DNA of 64,000 nt from Glandiceps talaboti (GCF_964340395.1 NC_135563.1:23893809-23957808); one strand, 5' to 3'. Shown: positions 48,085-59,764, counted from the first letter of the stretch. Translations and numbers: made by a program. The notes: generated by a model not told the origin, from the letters alone.

Positions 48085-48800
48085 ATGTTTAGTATGTTGA
48101 ATGACACTTCTACATTATTAAAAACTGTGTTTCAAAGCATTTGTATTGCTGGCATTCTACTTATGCTACAGAGTCGCGGCTGTCATTCCACTTGAATGGC
48201 GGCTGTCATTCCACTGATGCTATAGGGTGGCAGTTATCATTCTACCTATACTATAGAGTGGCGGTTGTCATTCCACTGATGCTATAGAGTCGCGGCTGTC
48301 ATTCTACTTATGCTATAGAGTGGCGGCTGTCATTCTACTTATGCTATAGAGTCGCGGCTGTCATTCCACTGATGCTATAGGGTGGCGGTTGTCATTCTAC
48401 TTATACTATAGAGTGGCGACTGTCATTCCACTGATGCTATAGGGTGGCGGTTGTCATTCTACCTATACTATAGAGTGGCGGCTGTCATTCTACTTATGCT
48501 ATAGAGTGGCGACTGTCATTCCATTTGATGTTTTCGAGTGGCGGCTGTCCACTTTTTTGATAGTGTAGAGTGTGTAATACAATTAACTTACTAAGTGTAG
48601 AAATGGGCGTTATTCCACTGTTTACACAGTCACTGTCATTTCTGTTTCAAAGTATTGAAATTGCTGTCATTCCACTTATGCTATAGAGTGGCGGCTGTCA
48701 CTCCACTTTTTTGATACTGTACAGCGTGTCATTCAACTTACTATACTTAGAGAACGGTGTCTTTCCACTGATTACATACAGTAAATGGTGTCATTCGTTT
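48085..48800. repeat. Nested minisatellite: ~31-bp units within longer duplications
   Basis: The short unit is CTATAGAGTGGCGGCTGTCA followed by TTC(T/C)ACTTATG, about 12 copies at 48,166-48,535 and again near 48,670. A longer block (CCACTTTTTTGATAGTGTAG ... TTAACTTACTA) is repeated at about 48,550 and 48,707, with a partial relative at 48,090-48,160. Confidence 0.88.
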
Positions 48801-49323
48801 TCTGTCATTCGTGTTGTTCGTCACTCGTTTTCGGGTCACCCACACAAAATGGCAAATAAACAAATCGATCGCGAGTCACTTCAAAATGGAGTGCAGTTAT
48901 ATCATGGACAGTATATTGAGTATATAATACATACTAGACCTTACATTGAAACGTTTGTTTAGTTAACTCGAGTACAGTGGAGTACTAGTAGCGTTCATTT
49001 TTTCCTCGTTAATCTCGACATACAGTATTCAAACTGATGGATGGCCCTGGATGGCTATTCTCTGATGAGATTGTATATATTTCCACTCGGTTCAAAGGTC
49101 AAGAAGGCCCTCATGTTCTTATCATCTCCCTATTTTGTTGGATAGCCGGGAAACGGACACCTACCTGTTGCTTAATAACTACTGTGTACATTCCATACGA
49201 ATTCGATAAAAATTTACATTTAACCTGTTTGCAAAACAAAACGCTATAGATATACAAAATTGTACCTTTATAAAAGCGCCTTCAAAGAGTCTCAGGTCGA
49301 AGGCAGTCGCTGGGAAATAACGA
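48801..49323. other. Unannotated spacer
   Basis: No supportable gene. Confidence 0.35.
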
Positions 49324-49331
49324 AGTCCAAT
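49324..49331. repeat. Target-site duplication, left (8 bp)
   Basis: AGTCCAAT directly before the palindromic MITE; identical to 49,625-49,632. Confidence 0.8.
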
Positions 49332-49624
49332 CACAGTCGCTTGTAAACTGTTATTCCTTTCCTAAATGGTTTTATTCTTGTCTATGACGGTCCTAATACA
49401 GAACAATGACGTTATTATAGGGATTGGCGACATTCTTATAAAATCGGTAGCGATGTCATACCCCCCTACACACGTGTTGTATGTGTGTAGGGGGGTATGA
49501 CATCGCTACCGATTTTATAAGAATATCGCCAATCCCTATAATAACGTCATTGTTCTGTATTAGGACCGTCATAGACAAGAATAAAACCATTTAGGAAAGG
49601 AACAACAGTTTACAAGCGACTGTG
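49332..49624. mobile_element. Palindromic MITE, 293 bp, 8-bp TSD
   Basis: Ends are CACAGTCGCTTGTAAACTG and CAGTTTACAAGCGACTGTG. Arms of about 140 bp are almost perfect (including CGATGTCATACCCCCCTACA and its complement) with a loop of about 11 bp near 49,475. Direct repeats AGTCCAAT flank it. An 8-bp duplication suggests hAT-like mobilisation, although the CACAG terminus is not a canonical hAT end. Relatives at 56.56 and 57.59 kb share CACAGTC and the ACGTCATTAT/AATGACG words. Confidence 0.87.
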
Positions 49625-49632
49625 AGTCCAAT
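49625..49632. repeat. Target-site duplication, right (8 bp)
   Basis: AGTCCAAT directly after the MITE. Confidence 0.8.
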
Positions 49633-49741
49633 GATAAAATATAGCCTTGCCGTGGTCCCATAACTTGGCAGCCATGAAGATGTAATGTTATTTATAAATT
49701 TGGACAAGGCTGTACCAAAACAGACCATCTTTATCTATATG

Positions 49742-50010
<269 letters not shown>

Positions 50011-50039
50011 GGCAGCGGCGGCTGCGACGGTGGCGACAA

Positions 50040-51960
50040 CGGCGATGATGTGTATATCTGTAAAGATGAGTTCAGTCCTGGGTCATGTTATTTAAAACAC
50101 ATCCCATAGATCTGAAAAACGAGTGTGCGTACATGTCGACACTCGAAGACAAACGCTACTATCCCTACTTATATGGAAGCAGGTCAAACCGTATACTGTA
50201 CTTACACGTTCGTTACGAAGACCAACGTAACTATTGCCAAACTTTTATGGAAGTAGGTCAAACTGCTGTGCCTTCTTAAAAAGGACAACAGTCAGGTACA
50301 GCCTTACAGTAATAAGCGATTGCAAATTTACCAACAGATGTATTAAGTTTCGGAATAAATAGATATTACCGTTAAATTGTTGCATTGTACTAAATGTGTA
50401 CTTGAAAAAGGAGTTGTGTAATATATGAATGAGATGGGAAAGGTGTAAATTGTTGTATATTACATCACACATACAGATGCAAATTTGAATTTGAAGTTTG
50501 TGTAGTTTATTTATATGAATGATTTGCAACTGGCTGAACAAGTTATTGGAATATGCTCTGATCGTGCTAAAGAAATGTTACGGGTATGTTGTTCTCCAAA
50601 CGCCGAGTCCATTATAAAGTAAAAACGTGTGGTTGGATGAAAGATTTATGATAGTGGAAACATATACATTGCAGTCACAGATGAATAAAGTGTCTTATAG
50701 TTATATTAGTTTGATCAGTTGTGGTGGTAAGCTATAATAAGCTATAATAATAATGACCACAAAAGAAATAAGCAATCAAACAGTACAACGACAATGAACA
50801 AAACTTGTGTATTATGACAGGCGTTCTATTCATTTAAAAGAAACTTGTGACGGCATCATTTCTTCAAGGAAGTAAGGCAGCTTGGTAAAAATACTAAATA
50901 GGGTTATGACTCAAAGTTCGCTGACCGTCGGCAAAAGATAGGCAGATCTAGAAAACAGCTAGTGTGCATGATAGGTTTGATCTTACACTACGAGTGTTCT
51001 TTGCATGGATAGTGGTCTAATGAGATGTTGGTGTTCTTCCGAAGCGTATTATTTACTGCCGTCTAAAGGCCACTGTCCAATGGGATAACGACTGAAAGTT
51101 TACACTGTTTTCGGTACCTGAAAAACTGAAATACTGTTGTTAACTAGTGACTTTGTATTTTTCAGGAATGTGGTCATTCAACTTAGCTTTACAACCTGCA
51201 GTAATTTAGATATTCGTAAATGTGAATCTGTCCATTGTCCCTCCGCTGGTGGAGGGTCTATGGTATGATCTGCCATACGCGGATTACAACCCGCAGATTT
51301 GAATATTATAATCCCCTGTACTGTACGTCATGTTGGCCAGACATTACACGTAGATTTTCCAACTTGGCATTCTTTGTATTTATTCCTCACAGTAGCCCAC
51401 TCAGAATAGTTTTCGATATGAGTTATTGACGTGGTTCTTTAACACCTACAAATCTTCTGAGTGGTGCGTGAAGGAACGCAAAGAAAACCAATATAGTCAC
51501 TCGAAATGAGCTGTTTATTTCTCAGGAACATTTAGACTAAACAATGAGTTGTGATTCTTTTGATACTCTGATATTCACAAAAATGAACCAAGCCAGAAGT
51601 TCGTCTGAAATGTAATTTGTCATGACAAACTTGTAGCATATAACTAAACGAATAAAGTTTGCTTATGTCTAATACCATACATTTGTGCTTCCTTGTCGAT
51701 ATCATATATGTTGATTTAACTGATTGATGACACAAACACATGATATAAATGCCTAACGTTAGTAGTCTGAGCTTACATGCACAAAATAAAGCTAAATTCG
51801 TTGTGATAACATTGTTGTGATTGTGTTAAACAAAGACGAAACATGGGTAAGCAATAGCAACAATTATATCAAAGGAATTAAAATTCCTTATTTGTATTCG
51901 CATTCGTAATTAAAGTTTTTGAACGAAAGGTATCTTACAGACGGTCACATTTATTGTGTT
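50040..51960. other. Unannotated stretch
   Basis: No supportable gene. Two copies of ATGGAAG(C/T)AGGTCAAAC lie at about 50,173 and 50,247. Confidence 0.35.
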
Positions 51961-51964
51961 AGAT

Positions 51965-51991
51965 CACAGACAAGTAAGAAACTTGTCTGTG
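51965..51991. other. Hairpin matching the TIR of the 58.0-kb MITE
   Basis: CACAGACAAGT, loop AAGAA, ACTTGTCTGTG: a perfect 11-bp stem. The arm word ACAGACAAGTAA is the same as the terminal inverted repeat at 58,020, so this may be a minimal remnant of that family. Confidence 0.65.
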
Positions 51992-51999
51992 GTTAGATT

Positions 52000-54030
52000 A
52001 ATTAACGAAAACGAAAGGCAACACCACGTTATTTATGACCACTGATGACGCCATTCTCTGACAAATTGAAGCAAAGTCGGTGCGTCGATAGAAAAATTGA
52101 CAATTAGTCCACTTTAAATTACCTTTATTACAACTTAAAATTGTTAATTTAACTTGCCCGGATGTACCAATGATTGTGGTAGTAATGAAGTATTGTGTTT
52201 ACTGTTCATGTCACATTTTACCCTATTCTTGTTTTATAGACTGTACTGAGCAAGAACATACTGAAACACAAAGGAAATTCGATCACATTTCAAACTATAC
52301 ACAAAATATAATCATGTTACATGTCTGGAATCTTTATTAATTTTTTCTATAGGTTGCAGACAGAAATTCGTGGAAATGTAACGCTTCAGACCCTCTACTA
52401 ATTTTATGAGAGTATCCATCCATGGCATGTGCGCCTAAAAACTGACAGGTACATTTTTTTCTCACGTTCTGTTAAAAATAGAGAATTTGACTATAAAAAT
52501 GGGACTTGGATGCCATCGTATTACCGGACACGGCGGCCCCCGTAACTTTGTCGATCATCAAACATTTATAAAGCTAAATTTTGACTAGCGCCACCTAGAG
52601 TTTGTCTATTTAGTGACAATGCATTCGTTTTGTCAGAGATAATAGACTGGCACCCCGGGCTAGCACCAGTCCCTTGAGATATTTTTTTGTCTCATAACCT
52701 TCAAATGTTTTGAATTTGGTATTTATTTCAAATTTTGTGAAGTCAACTTTTATTGTTTATTTTACCCGGTTACTAGTAGCCTCCCAAGGGTGAAGGGCCA
52801 TTCGCAAGTCGTAATCAATCACTCAGGTGCACAAGTATTTCACACAAAAGAAAAAGAAAACATTTGTGTTTCAAATATTTATTCAAATAAAGATTGAAAA
52901 TAGACTTCAGCAAGTCTATTAGCAGTACGATTATATCTACCTTATATGCAAGTCTATTAGCAGTACTAACTTATATGCAAGTATATCAACAGTACGATTT
53001 AATATATATCTAACGTATATGTGTGTATTTTTTTTATTCACTTGACGTATAAGTTGAATAAAAGTTTATGGGAGGCAAGTGGGGTGGGTACGGGGGGGGG
53101 GGGTTCCCGACCCTGGACATTTTTAAAATTCAAGGACTAAAAGAATGCTTTCTGGTGCTATTTTAACATGTCAAGGTAGTAATAATACTACATAAAATTT
53201 GAATCAATGTGAAAGGGAGTTGTGTGAGGGTAGATACAGGGGCGTCCCCTTGAGCCCCTAGAAATGTTTGAAATTCAAGGACTAAAACTAAAAAAGTGTT
53301 ATCTGGTATTATTTTAACATGTCAAGGTGATAACAATACCCCCTCCTGATCACAATTGAAATTTTAATTCAGTATACTAACACTGAGAAAAATTGTCAAA
53401 GTGAAGTTGCATGCCATACCATTTAAAATTAGGAAAAATTATAGTATACTTAATGTATATTCATTTCATGTAACAGAACGCCATGTACTAGTATCTGTGC
53501 AATGAAAAGTTAGCTATATATTACCATATTCTTTGTTTTCAACATGTATTTAATAGTAATACCAGTTATAAATATCTGTGCAATGATACCTGTCAGGGAT
53601 TTATTTTCAGCTCACCAAGTTACAATATTATCCCAGTATCTGGTATGCTTTCACTGACTGACATACATGTATAATCTACACCGTGATATTCTAGATGAGT
53701 TGATCCTATTTGGTCAGACTTTGTCCTCCTGTGTGGCTTCAGCTGTTTATTTCTTTATCCAGGTTATTCCTTACTACTTTAGTGAATTAATTATTTGTTT
53801 TCATGTACCGGAATTCAATGTACTAGTAACGGTTTGACCAATTTGTGTTACAGATTGTTAAGGTCTATTGTAATGGCTTCAGAAACTACATGTATATGAC
53901 GAATGTGTATGCATTTTCATAGGGGTTATGTATATGCAAAATGCACTGAAAAATTCTAACAGAAAAAACATCGTGTTAATAAATAACTTGCATAATCGTG
54001 TATCCATACGTGTGTTCTATACTTCAGTGT
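52000..54030. other. Unannotated stretch with small local duplications
   Basis: Three ~36-42 bp near-copies of GCAAGTCTATTAGCAGTACG lie at 52,908-52,998. A ~100-bp direct duplication (AAATTCAAGGACTAAAA ... ATTTTAACATGTCAAGGT) lies at 53,127-53,178 and 53,270-53,325. A poly-G tract is at about 53,093-53,103. No gene supported. Confidence 0.4.
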
Positions 54031-54034
54031 TAGC

Positions 54035-54145
54035 AAAAGTTTTGAGTAGCCCCCCCCCCTTTCACTTCCAGTTTTTGAGTAACCCCCTTTCACTCCCCAG
54101 TTTTTGAGTGACCCCCCCCCTCCAATATTCCTCCGACCCCCCCAG
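54035..54145. repeat. C-rich ~33-bp triplicate
   Basis: TTTTGAGTA(G/A)CCCCCCC then TTTCACT(T)CC(C)AG occurs three times with varying C-tract lengths. Confidence 0.8.
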
Positions 54146-54680
54146 GTCATAAATAATGACGGCTCCCTTAGGGTGACAGATTTCCAGTCGTGAAATTTAA
54201 CAGAGTCACCTACTAGATCATTATTTATCTTCAGGGATGACTAACATCCCAAGACGTTTTTGCCACTCCACTTACCAAGCCATTGTCATACATTCTTGTT
54301 CTAAACATATTGCAATGGTATATTTTAGTTGTGCAAACCATCCTGTGTTATCAATAAATACTGAAACTGCATGAAATGCGACTACTTTCCCATATGAGCG
54401 TCTGCCATCATTTTTGTTTTTCATGTGCAACATTCTGCAGTTGGCAAAACGTTTTCACTCTTGAAGGCACCCAGTACATACAAGATCGAGTATATATATG
54501 TAATTTACATGTAACTAGTCTAGTTCCTATACGACACGTTACAATTACTAAACACTAAAACTTAAAAAGTCACCAAAACAGACAAAAAACCCTCAAAACC
54601 GCAGCAAGACGCTACATTTATTGCAGCTAAACGAACCCAAGCCTACACTGTCTGTTACCCCAAAGAGTACATTGTAATTA
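54146..54680. other. Unannotated stretch
   Basis: No supportable gene. Confidence 0.35.
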
Positions 54681-54727
54681 CGTTGAGCTTGGAGTAATTA
54701 TACAGTATAATTACTCCAAGCGTTGAG
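54681..54727. mobile_element. 33-bp palindrome flanked by 7-bp direct repeats
   Basis: CGTTGAG, then CTTGGAGTAATTATA - CAG - TATAATTACTCCAAG, then CGTTGAG. The 15-bp arms are perfect. It looks like a minimal foldback insertion with target duplication. Confidence 0.7.
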
Positions 54728-56260
54728 CCAGCCAGATTTGGCTAGGCCGTATGTAATTTGCATATCAAGTAGACACGAGTTACTCACATACGGCCAATTA
54801 CAAAAACAGTATTGTCACGCTTTCGACGTGTGGTCTGTGCTTTGACATAGACATTTCGTGTAGGTTTCAGGTGATGTAACCAGTGAAATCATATCACTTT
54901 CATTATCGACGAACAAGGCAACGGGTAGGTGCGTGAATCTAATTTAGTTCTTCCATTCTTCCAATATATTTTTCAGCATACAGACATCAAAAAGCACATA
55001 AAGAAATGTTGCCAGGCTACTCAGAATTATAACTGCATGACGAACTGTACGTGTATAGCCACATCTGGCGTTTTGTACAGTAACCGCCAAGGCAAGAGAA
55101 GAGGAATATTATGTGTGGCAGTTGTTTTACACGAAGTCAAAGTTACGTAACACTATTACGTAATATGACCCTTTCAGGAAGTAGCAACCTTTCACTTTAC
55201 ATGTAATAAATCCATACACCCTGCACGAAAAGTAGAGTCTATGATGAATCTGATATCAGGTTTGAAACGATAGAATTTGGCCACAGTGATCGACGTAGTC
55301 GCGTATGTAACAGATAGAAAAATTGAGTCATTTGTGACGAAGGGAGATATATACTATATAGCAAATAAAAGCGTATTATTGGAAATATGTGGCTGACGCA
55401 ACAACCAACAACGATCTGATATTTACTGTCAAAATCGGTCTAGCCGTATTTATGTATAGTTCAGTGTATATGTTGTTTTGCAGTCAGTCTTTTCATGCGG
55501 ACAACTGATTAACATACAATGGTATCTCCATATATCCATTTACAAAGATGATAACCTACTTTCACTGACTATATTAAACGGGTTCAACGACTTTTTCTAT
55601 GGTAAAATGGTATGAGTTAAATCCAAGTCAACACTGTTGATTTTAGGAGGGGGTATTCCAATGGGGAAAAGCTGAGCCCCCCCTATCATTTGAACATCTC
55701 TCATCATTAATAATTTGCATCGAAGTTCTCGGGACGATAGCAATAAATCTGGAAACCTGGAAATCTTCGCTGAAGATTTATTTTTGCTACGTACAACGTA
55801 ATTTCGCTGGAAAACAAAAACGCAAAAATAAGCAGTGACTAAAATTCCTGCTGGCACATGAACACAATGTACCAGTTAGTTAAAATTAGTCTTTGAGATC
55901 TAGCTGAAGACTGTAATAACTAATATCGCAAAATTTTGTGGTAGTGAAAATATCTAGGTTTACAGTAATATGGAAGGGGGCGTATGGATTCAACTGTTTC
56001 GTTACCGAGATATACTGACTCATGTACATATATTGTAAATATTCGTGTACATTTCACAACCCTCATTTGTGTTAGCTGTAACCTAAATGTAAATGCTGTG
56101 TTATAAAAGCTTATAACGTAGCTGTATATATTTAAATGGCAAAACAGGCACCAACATGCATTCACATTGTATATGATTGGCTTATTTCCGTCGATTGATA
56201 CATTCTGAGCGTCATAATTGTGGGTATAGTTATGACGCCGCCCTTATATTCTTGTAAAAG
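54728..56260. other. Unannotated stretch
   Basis: No supportable gene. Open frames at 54,929-55,150 (plus) and 55,597-55,857 (minus) lack splice partners and family signatures. Confidence 0.35.
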
Positions 56261-56261
56261 T

Positions 56262-56340
56262 TAAATATTCCGTCTCAATCGTGTAACCAGGTCTATAATA
56301 AGAAGCTCATCGCTCTACCGAGTTAACCACTATCTGGGAC
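56262..56340 (-). pseudogene. tRNA-like pseudogene or SINE head
   Basis: The minus strand reads GTCCCAGATAGTGGTTAACT then CGGTAGAGCGATGAGC, an A-box-like D arm, and later ACGATTGAGAC, a degenerate B box about 45 bases on. The acceptor stem does not pair with the 3' side, so a functional tRNA is unlikely. Confidence 0.4.
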
Positions 56341-56561
56341 TGCTACTCGTTGAATAAGAAATAAAGTCCACTAAAAATGAAAAGACATAACATTGACAAT
56401 CATTTGATACGGAATCGAATGTTTAGTCGTATTTCGAACAATATTTATTGATGACCCTGGGATGACCTTTCTATAATCCATTTTACAACGACCTTCCCGG
56501 ATGGGTTGTGTAGGCCATTCTCGTTTGGTCGTACAATGTTACTGAATCAATCATACGAAAC

Positions 56562-56750
56562 CACAGTCACTTGTGAGCTAATATTCTATTCCAGGATGAT
56601 AACCTAATAACGTCATTATTTTACATTATAATCATCCTAGAATAGAATGTAGTATGCAATCACTGGTGACGGTATTATTTGAATATTCGTAAATACCTAA
56701 TAACGCCAGTATTTTGTATTTATGACCATTCGTGAAGCTGGCAAGAGACA
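56562..56750. mobile_element. MITE of the 49.3-kb family (diverged, rearranged)
   Basis: Starts CACAGTCACTTGTGAGCTAA, with an internal inverted pair ATTCTATTCCAGGATGAT / ATCATCCTAGAATAGAAT at 56,582 and 56,631 (one mismatch). It continues into GTGACGGTATTATTTGAATA and TATTTTGTATTTATGACCAT, which is the reverse complement of most of 57,601-57,695. Confidence 0.6.
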
Positions 56751-57075
56751 ATTAGACTGACAGATCAGCCGTTGTTGGCGCGGTCTAATCCGGGCCGATG
56801 ACGTCATTACAGTCTACAGAGACTGTGTATATTCCTATATTGTCTTTTATATTTAAATTTACAACGTATGACGTCACGTAATCATTGTGAGAAATGTTGT
56901 TGTTATTTGAGCCACGCAAGGTGCATTTATTGCAAGGTAATCCTGTGTTTTTCAGATTCCAAACTTGTCCTCGCTGACGATTTACGACACGCATTTGACT
57001 TCGAGAGAAGCACCCGCAAAACGCAATTCTGAAGTTGTTTTTTTCACCCGTCTCTGACCTGTGTACAAAGTAATC

Positions 57076-57113
57076 ATGCGTCTGCCTACGGACAACAAAG
57101 AAAAGTGCGAAAG
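57076..57113 (+). CDS. Possible first coding exon of a small unknown gene
   Basis: ATG at 57,076 is the first Met after an in-frame TGA (57,055). It encodes MRLPTDNKEKCE and ends AAAG|GTCAGT, an acceptable donor leaving two bases (AG) of a codon. The next supported acceptor downstream on this strand (59,411) opens with the single base needed to complete an Arg codon. The surrounding 250 bases are CpG-richer than the rest of the window, as at a promoter. No protein family is recognised, and the pairing rests only on phase, order and absence of stops. Confidence 0.3.
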
Positions 57114-57528
57114 GTCAGTATGTACAATAGTTATGTATGTGCAACCCATGTGTTATCTAGTAGTTTTAAAATATTTCTTTACATGTTCCAGTCGAAGGCA
57201 TTTATGGTACTGTGGGTTCATTCCATTTCTGATAGGTGTAGGGCTGGAGCTTATTGTATTAAATAAAATACACATTATTGTCGTATATTACCACATTGTA
57301 CATCATAGGAGATGTCAGCAATATCGTCTATTGCTTGAATAATACAACTACGTGCAGTATTGTAAGGGACATGATTGTTATCAGTTGTGATTAGCAATAG
57401 CCTGAGTCGTCGACCGTCCGTGGTATTCATCCATAGTGTTATCTTTTCGACTGAGTCACGACCCGTGCTCCTAACATGACACATACAGTATAATCTTGCT
57501 TGCAGATGGAGTAAGTCGGGCCCCGACT

Positions 57529-57574
57529 CGATTCTGACATCGGCCAGACAGTGCACATGACAGTGTCAGAATCG
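57529..57574. other. Hairpin, 11-bp arms
   Basis: CGATTCTGACA ... TGTCAGAATCG, 24-base loop, next to the small palindrome TCGGGCCCCGA (57,516). It lies just before the MITE relative at 57,594. Confidence 0.7.
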
Positions 57575-57593
57575 AATCCCAACTTCATTTGCA

Positions 57594-57700
57594 ACACAGT
57601 CTCCCGTGAACTAATATTTTATTCAAGGATGGTCATGATACAAAATAATGACGGTATGGGTATTTAGGAATATTCCAAAAAATACCGTCACCGGTGTTTG
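57594..57700. mobile_element. MITE of the 49.3-kb family (half element)
   Basis: CACAGTCTCCCGTGAACTAA then TATTTTATTCAAGGATGGTC and ACAAAATAATGACGGTAT, ending with a folded AATACCGTCAC. It matches 56,562-56,600 directly and 56,680-56,745 in inverse orientation. Confidence 0.6.
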
Positions 57701-58019
57701 CACGAAAAGGGAGGTATCTTTTTTAATATATTTACACAATAGATTGTGATTTGCAAGAAGTACTACAACTGCGCATGTATGAGCGCTGAGCTAACTCATT
57801 GCAGAGACCGCAATATACAAATGATCATAATCCACGAAGTTTTCAAGTCTTTCCCAATCAAATTATTTGTCAATAAGATTATTTTAATCACAGCAAATGA
57901 TGAAAGAACAATAATTACAGTGCAATGTGTGTGTGCTAATAACGGAAACCAAGAAGTCTGAGCTAGGCTGTCAATGTCAATGTTATAGTATGTTGTAAAA
58001 TGAGGTAATAACCCTGGGT

Positions 58020-58353
58020 ACAGACAAGTAACACACAGATTTGAAACAGGTATTGTTCTTGGGTGTTAATTGGGGATTATCAGCTGATCCTTGCCTCGGG
58101 TACGCTATAAGGGTCTCTTGCGCTTCGAAAGTTACGTCAAAAACTACCAAAGTCCTAGTCTATCTGCTAGACCTCGGATGTTCTTCCGATATGATACGAC
58201 ACACGCCCGAACATCGGTATCGAGGATGGAACATCCGAGTTCGGGCAAGCCCTCACTGCGAACTTCGTTCGCTTATAGTATCGAAAGAAAGCCCGAACGT
58301 CTAGCAGCAAGACTACCGAAGACCATCTTCGGGTACTTTTGTTACTTGTCTGT
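58020..58353. mobile_element. MITE with 14-bp TIRs and nested inner palindromes
   Basis: Terminal ACAGACAAGTAACA and TGTTACTTGTCTGT are perfect complements. Inside, further inverted pairs are nested: CTGCTAGAC/GTCTAGCAG, GGATGTTC/GAACATCC, GCCCGAA/TTCGGGC. The interior is markedly CpG-rich (CGAAAGTTACGTC, CGAACTTCGTTCGC). No clear target duplication. Confidence 0.7.
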
Positions 58354-59411
58354 TCTTTGGGATAACTAACTTAGAGATATTCAATTAGCCCAAATACTTG
58401 CCTTTCTGGTAATATTGGCGCCAAGTTGACATTTTCAAGTCATGTACATACAGCCAGATCTCAAGGCTATGTTGACTCGGCATTTAAAAAAATATTGTGC
58501 AGTATTGGTAGTTCATGAATCCAACGTACGTCTAGGTATAAATGTAAGCAAATACACACTACAATGGGTTTTGTTGTATTTGCTTTCATTTCGTATATAT
58601 AGATTAATGAATTCCGGTAACATTTTACATGTTAATCCATGAAAAGGTTGCGCTAAACTAGTCAGGAAGCCAAGCTGTTTTTCCAACTCGATTGATAAAT
58701 TCTTTAATAAAATCATAATATTATACATATAGCAAGTTGAAACTGATAAAGCCAATATTTGCACTCGTAGATTAGTATGTTTACAGAAACAGGTGATCAT
58801 GGCAAAACGGTGTTGTTTGTTTACAGACCCGACGATCGATATCAGCAACACCGTTCTTTCTGACCCATTTAGTACTGTTTACAGACTGGGCGATCTCGGC
58901 AAATCTTTCTTTATGTTTGTAAATAATGACAAATGGCGATCTCATCTAAACCTATCATTCTAGATCTGTTGTTTGTTTACGGACTAGCGATCTCCGCAAG
59001 AAGTATCATTATTTGCTAGCAAACATGGACGATGTAGTCAAAATGATCTATCCTACCATGTGTTCTGCTAGTATTCAAATCCTATTATAGGAATAATAAA
59101 AGTGAACGTCATATTAAGCACAGTTTCGCAGTAAAAAGTGGACACTAACAGTTTCACATTTTACGTTGCTGCGTCAACGAATAGCTCGCCCAATGTAGTC
59201 TAAGGCAGGGTACAAGGATATTCGAGTCCAATTATGCTGTACATACAAAACAACCCTTTCTGTAGTGTTAGCTAGCGATGCTCCGAGAGAGTCTACCATC
59301 CAACCATCTTGTAGGAAGTATTACTTACTTTATTTATTTATTTATTCATTAGTTTATTTATTATTGTATGATGACATTATTTTCACTACATGTGTATTTA
59401 TTTATCAACAG
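58354..59411. other. Presumed intron of the small plus-strand gene
   Basis: Contains four spaced relatives of TTGTTTACAGAC(C)CGACGATC / GTTTACAGACTGGGCGATCTC / GTTTACGGACTAGCGATCTC at about 58,817, 58,877 and 58,974, a degenerate ~60-100 bp dispersed unit. Ends in TTTATTTATCAACAG, a good 3' splice site. Confidence 0.35.
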
Positions 59412-59637
59412 GTGTGAACAAATGACTAGCGAACAGTCTTCACATGGCAGATCCAGACACAATCGCAGCCATGCCAATGGTACGGGGGAATGTCAAAACG
59501 GGACAACGGGACCACAAAGAAATGGATATAATTACAGATCGAATAATAGAGACCATGACACAGAAACTAATGAAAATCCACAAATATGGGGACAATTTAA
59601 AAGTCGTCAAAATTTGATTGATATGCATCTACGCTAA
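59412..59637 (+). CDS. Terminal coding exon, unknown Asn/Ser/Arg-rich protein
   Basis: Preceded by TTTATTTATCAACAG, the exon opens with one base completing a codon, then reads CEQMTSEQSSHGRSRHNRSH and ends IWGQFKSRQNLIDMHLR before TAA: 74 residues. The sequence is hydrophilic and low-complexity (NRSHANGTGECQNGTTGPQR), with no membrane segment. Joined to the 57,076 exon the product would be 87 residues; other upstream exons are possible. A 3' UTR of about 690 bases leads to AATAAA at 60,322. I do not recognise the protein. Confidence 0.45.
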
Positions 59638-59764
59638 AATTTAGCTGTCAATATTCATACTAACAATTAAATCAAACTCACGATTATAAAAAGGTGAAAG
59701 GAGAATATACTCGCAGCGTTTTTAAAATAATATAATCTGAAATATTTAAAAGACTCGGTATCAG

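Noticed and set aside
55597-55857. 86-residue minus-strand frame
   Set aside because: No family signature; possible decayed repeat but no second copy was found in the window.
56262-56340. Functional tRNA gene
   Set aside because: A-box and B-box resemblance only; acceptor arm does not pair and the T arm is degenerate, so it is listed as a pseudogene or SINE head.
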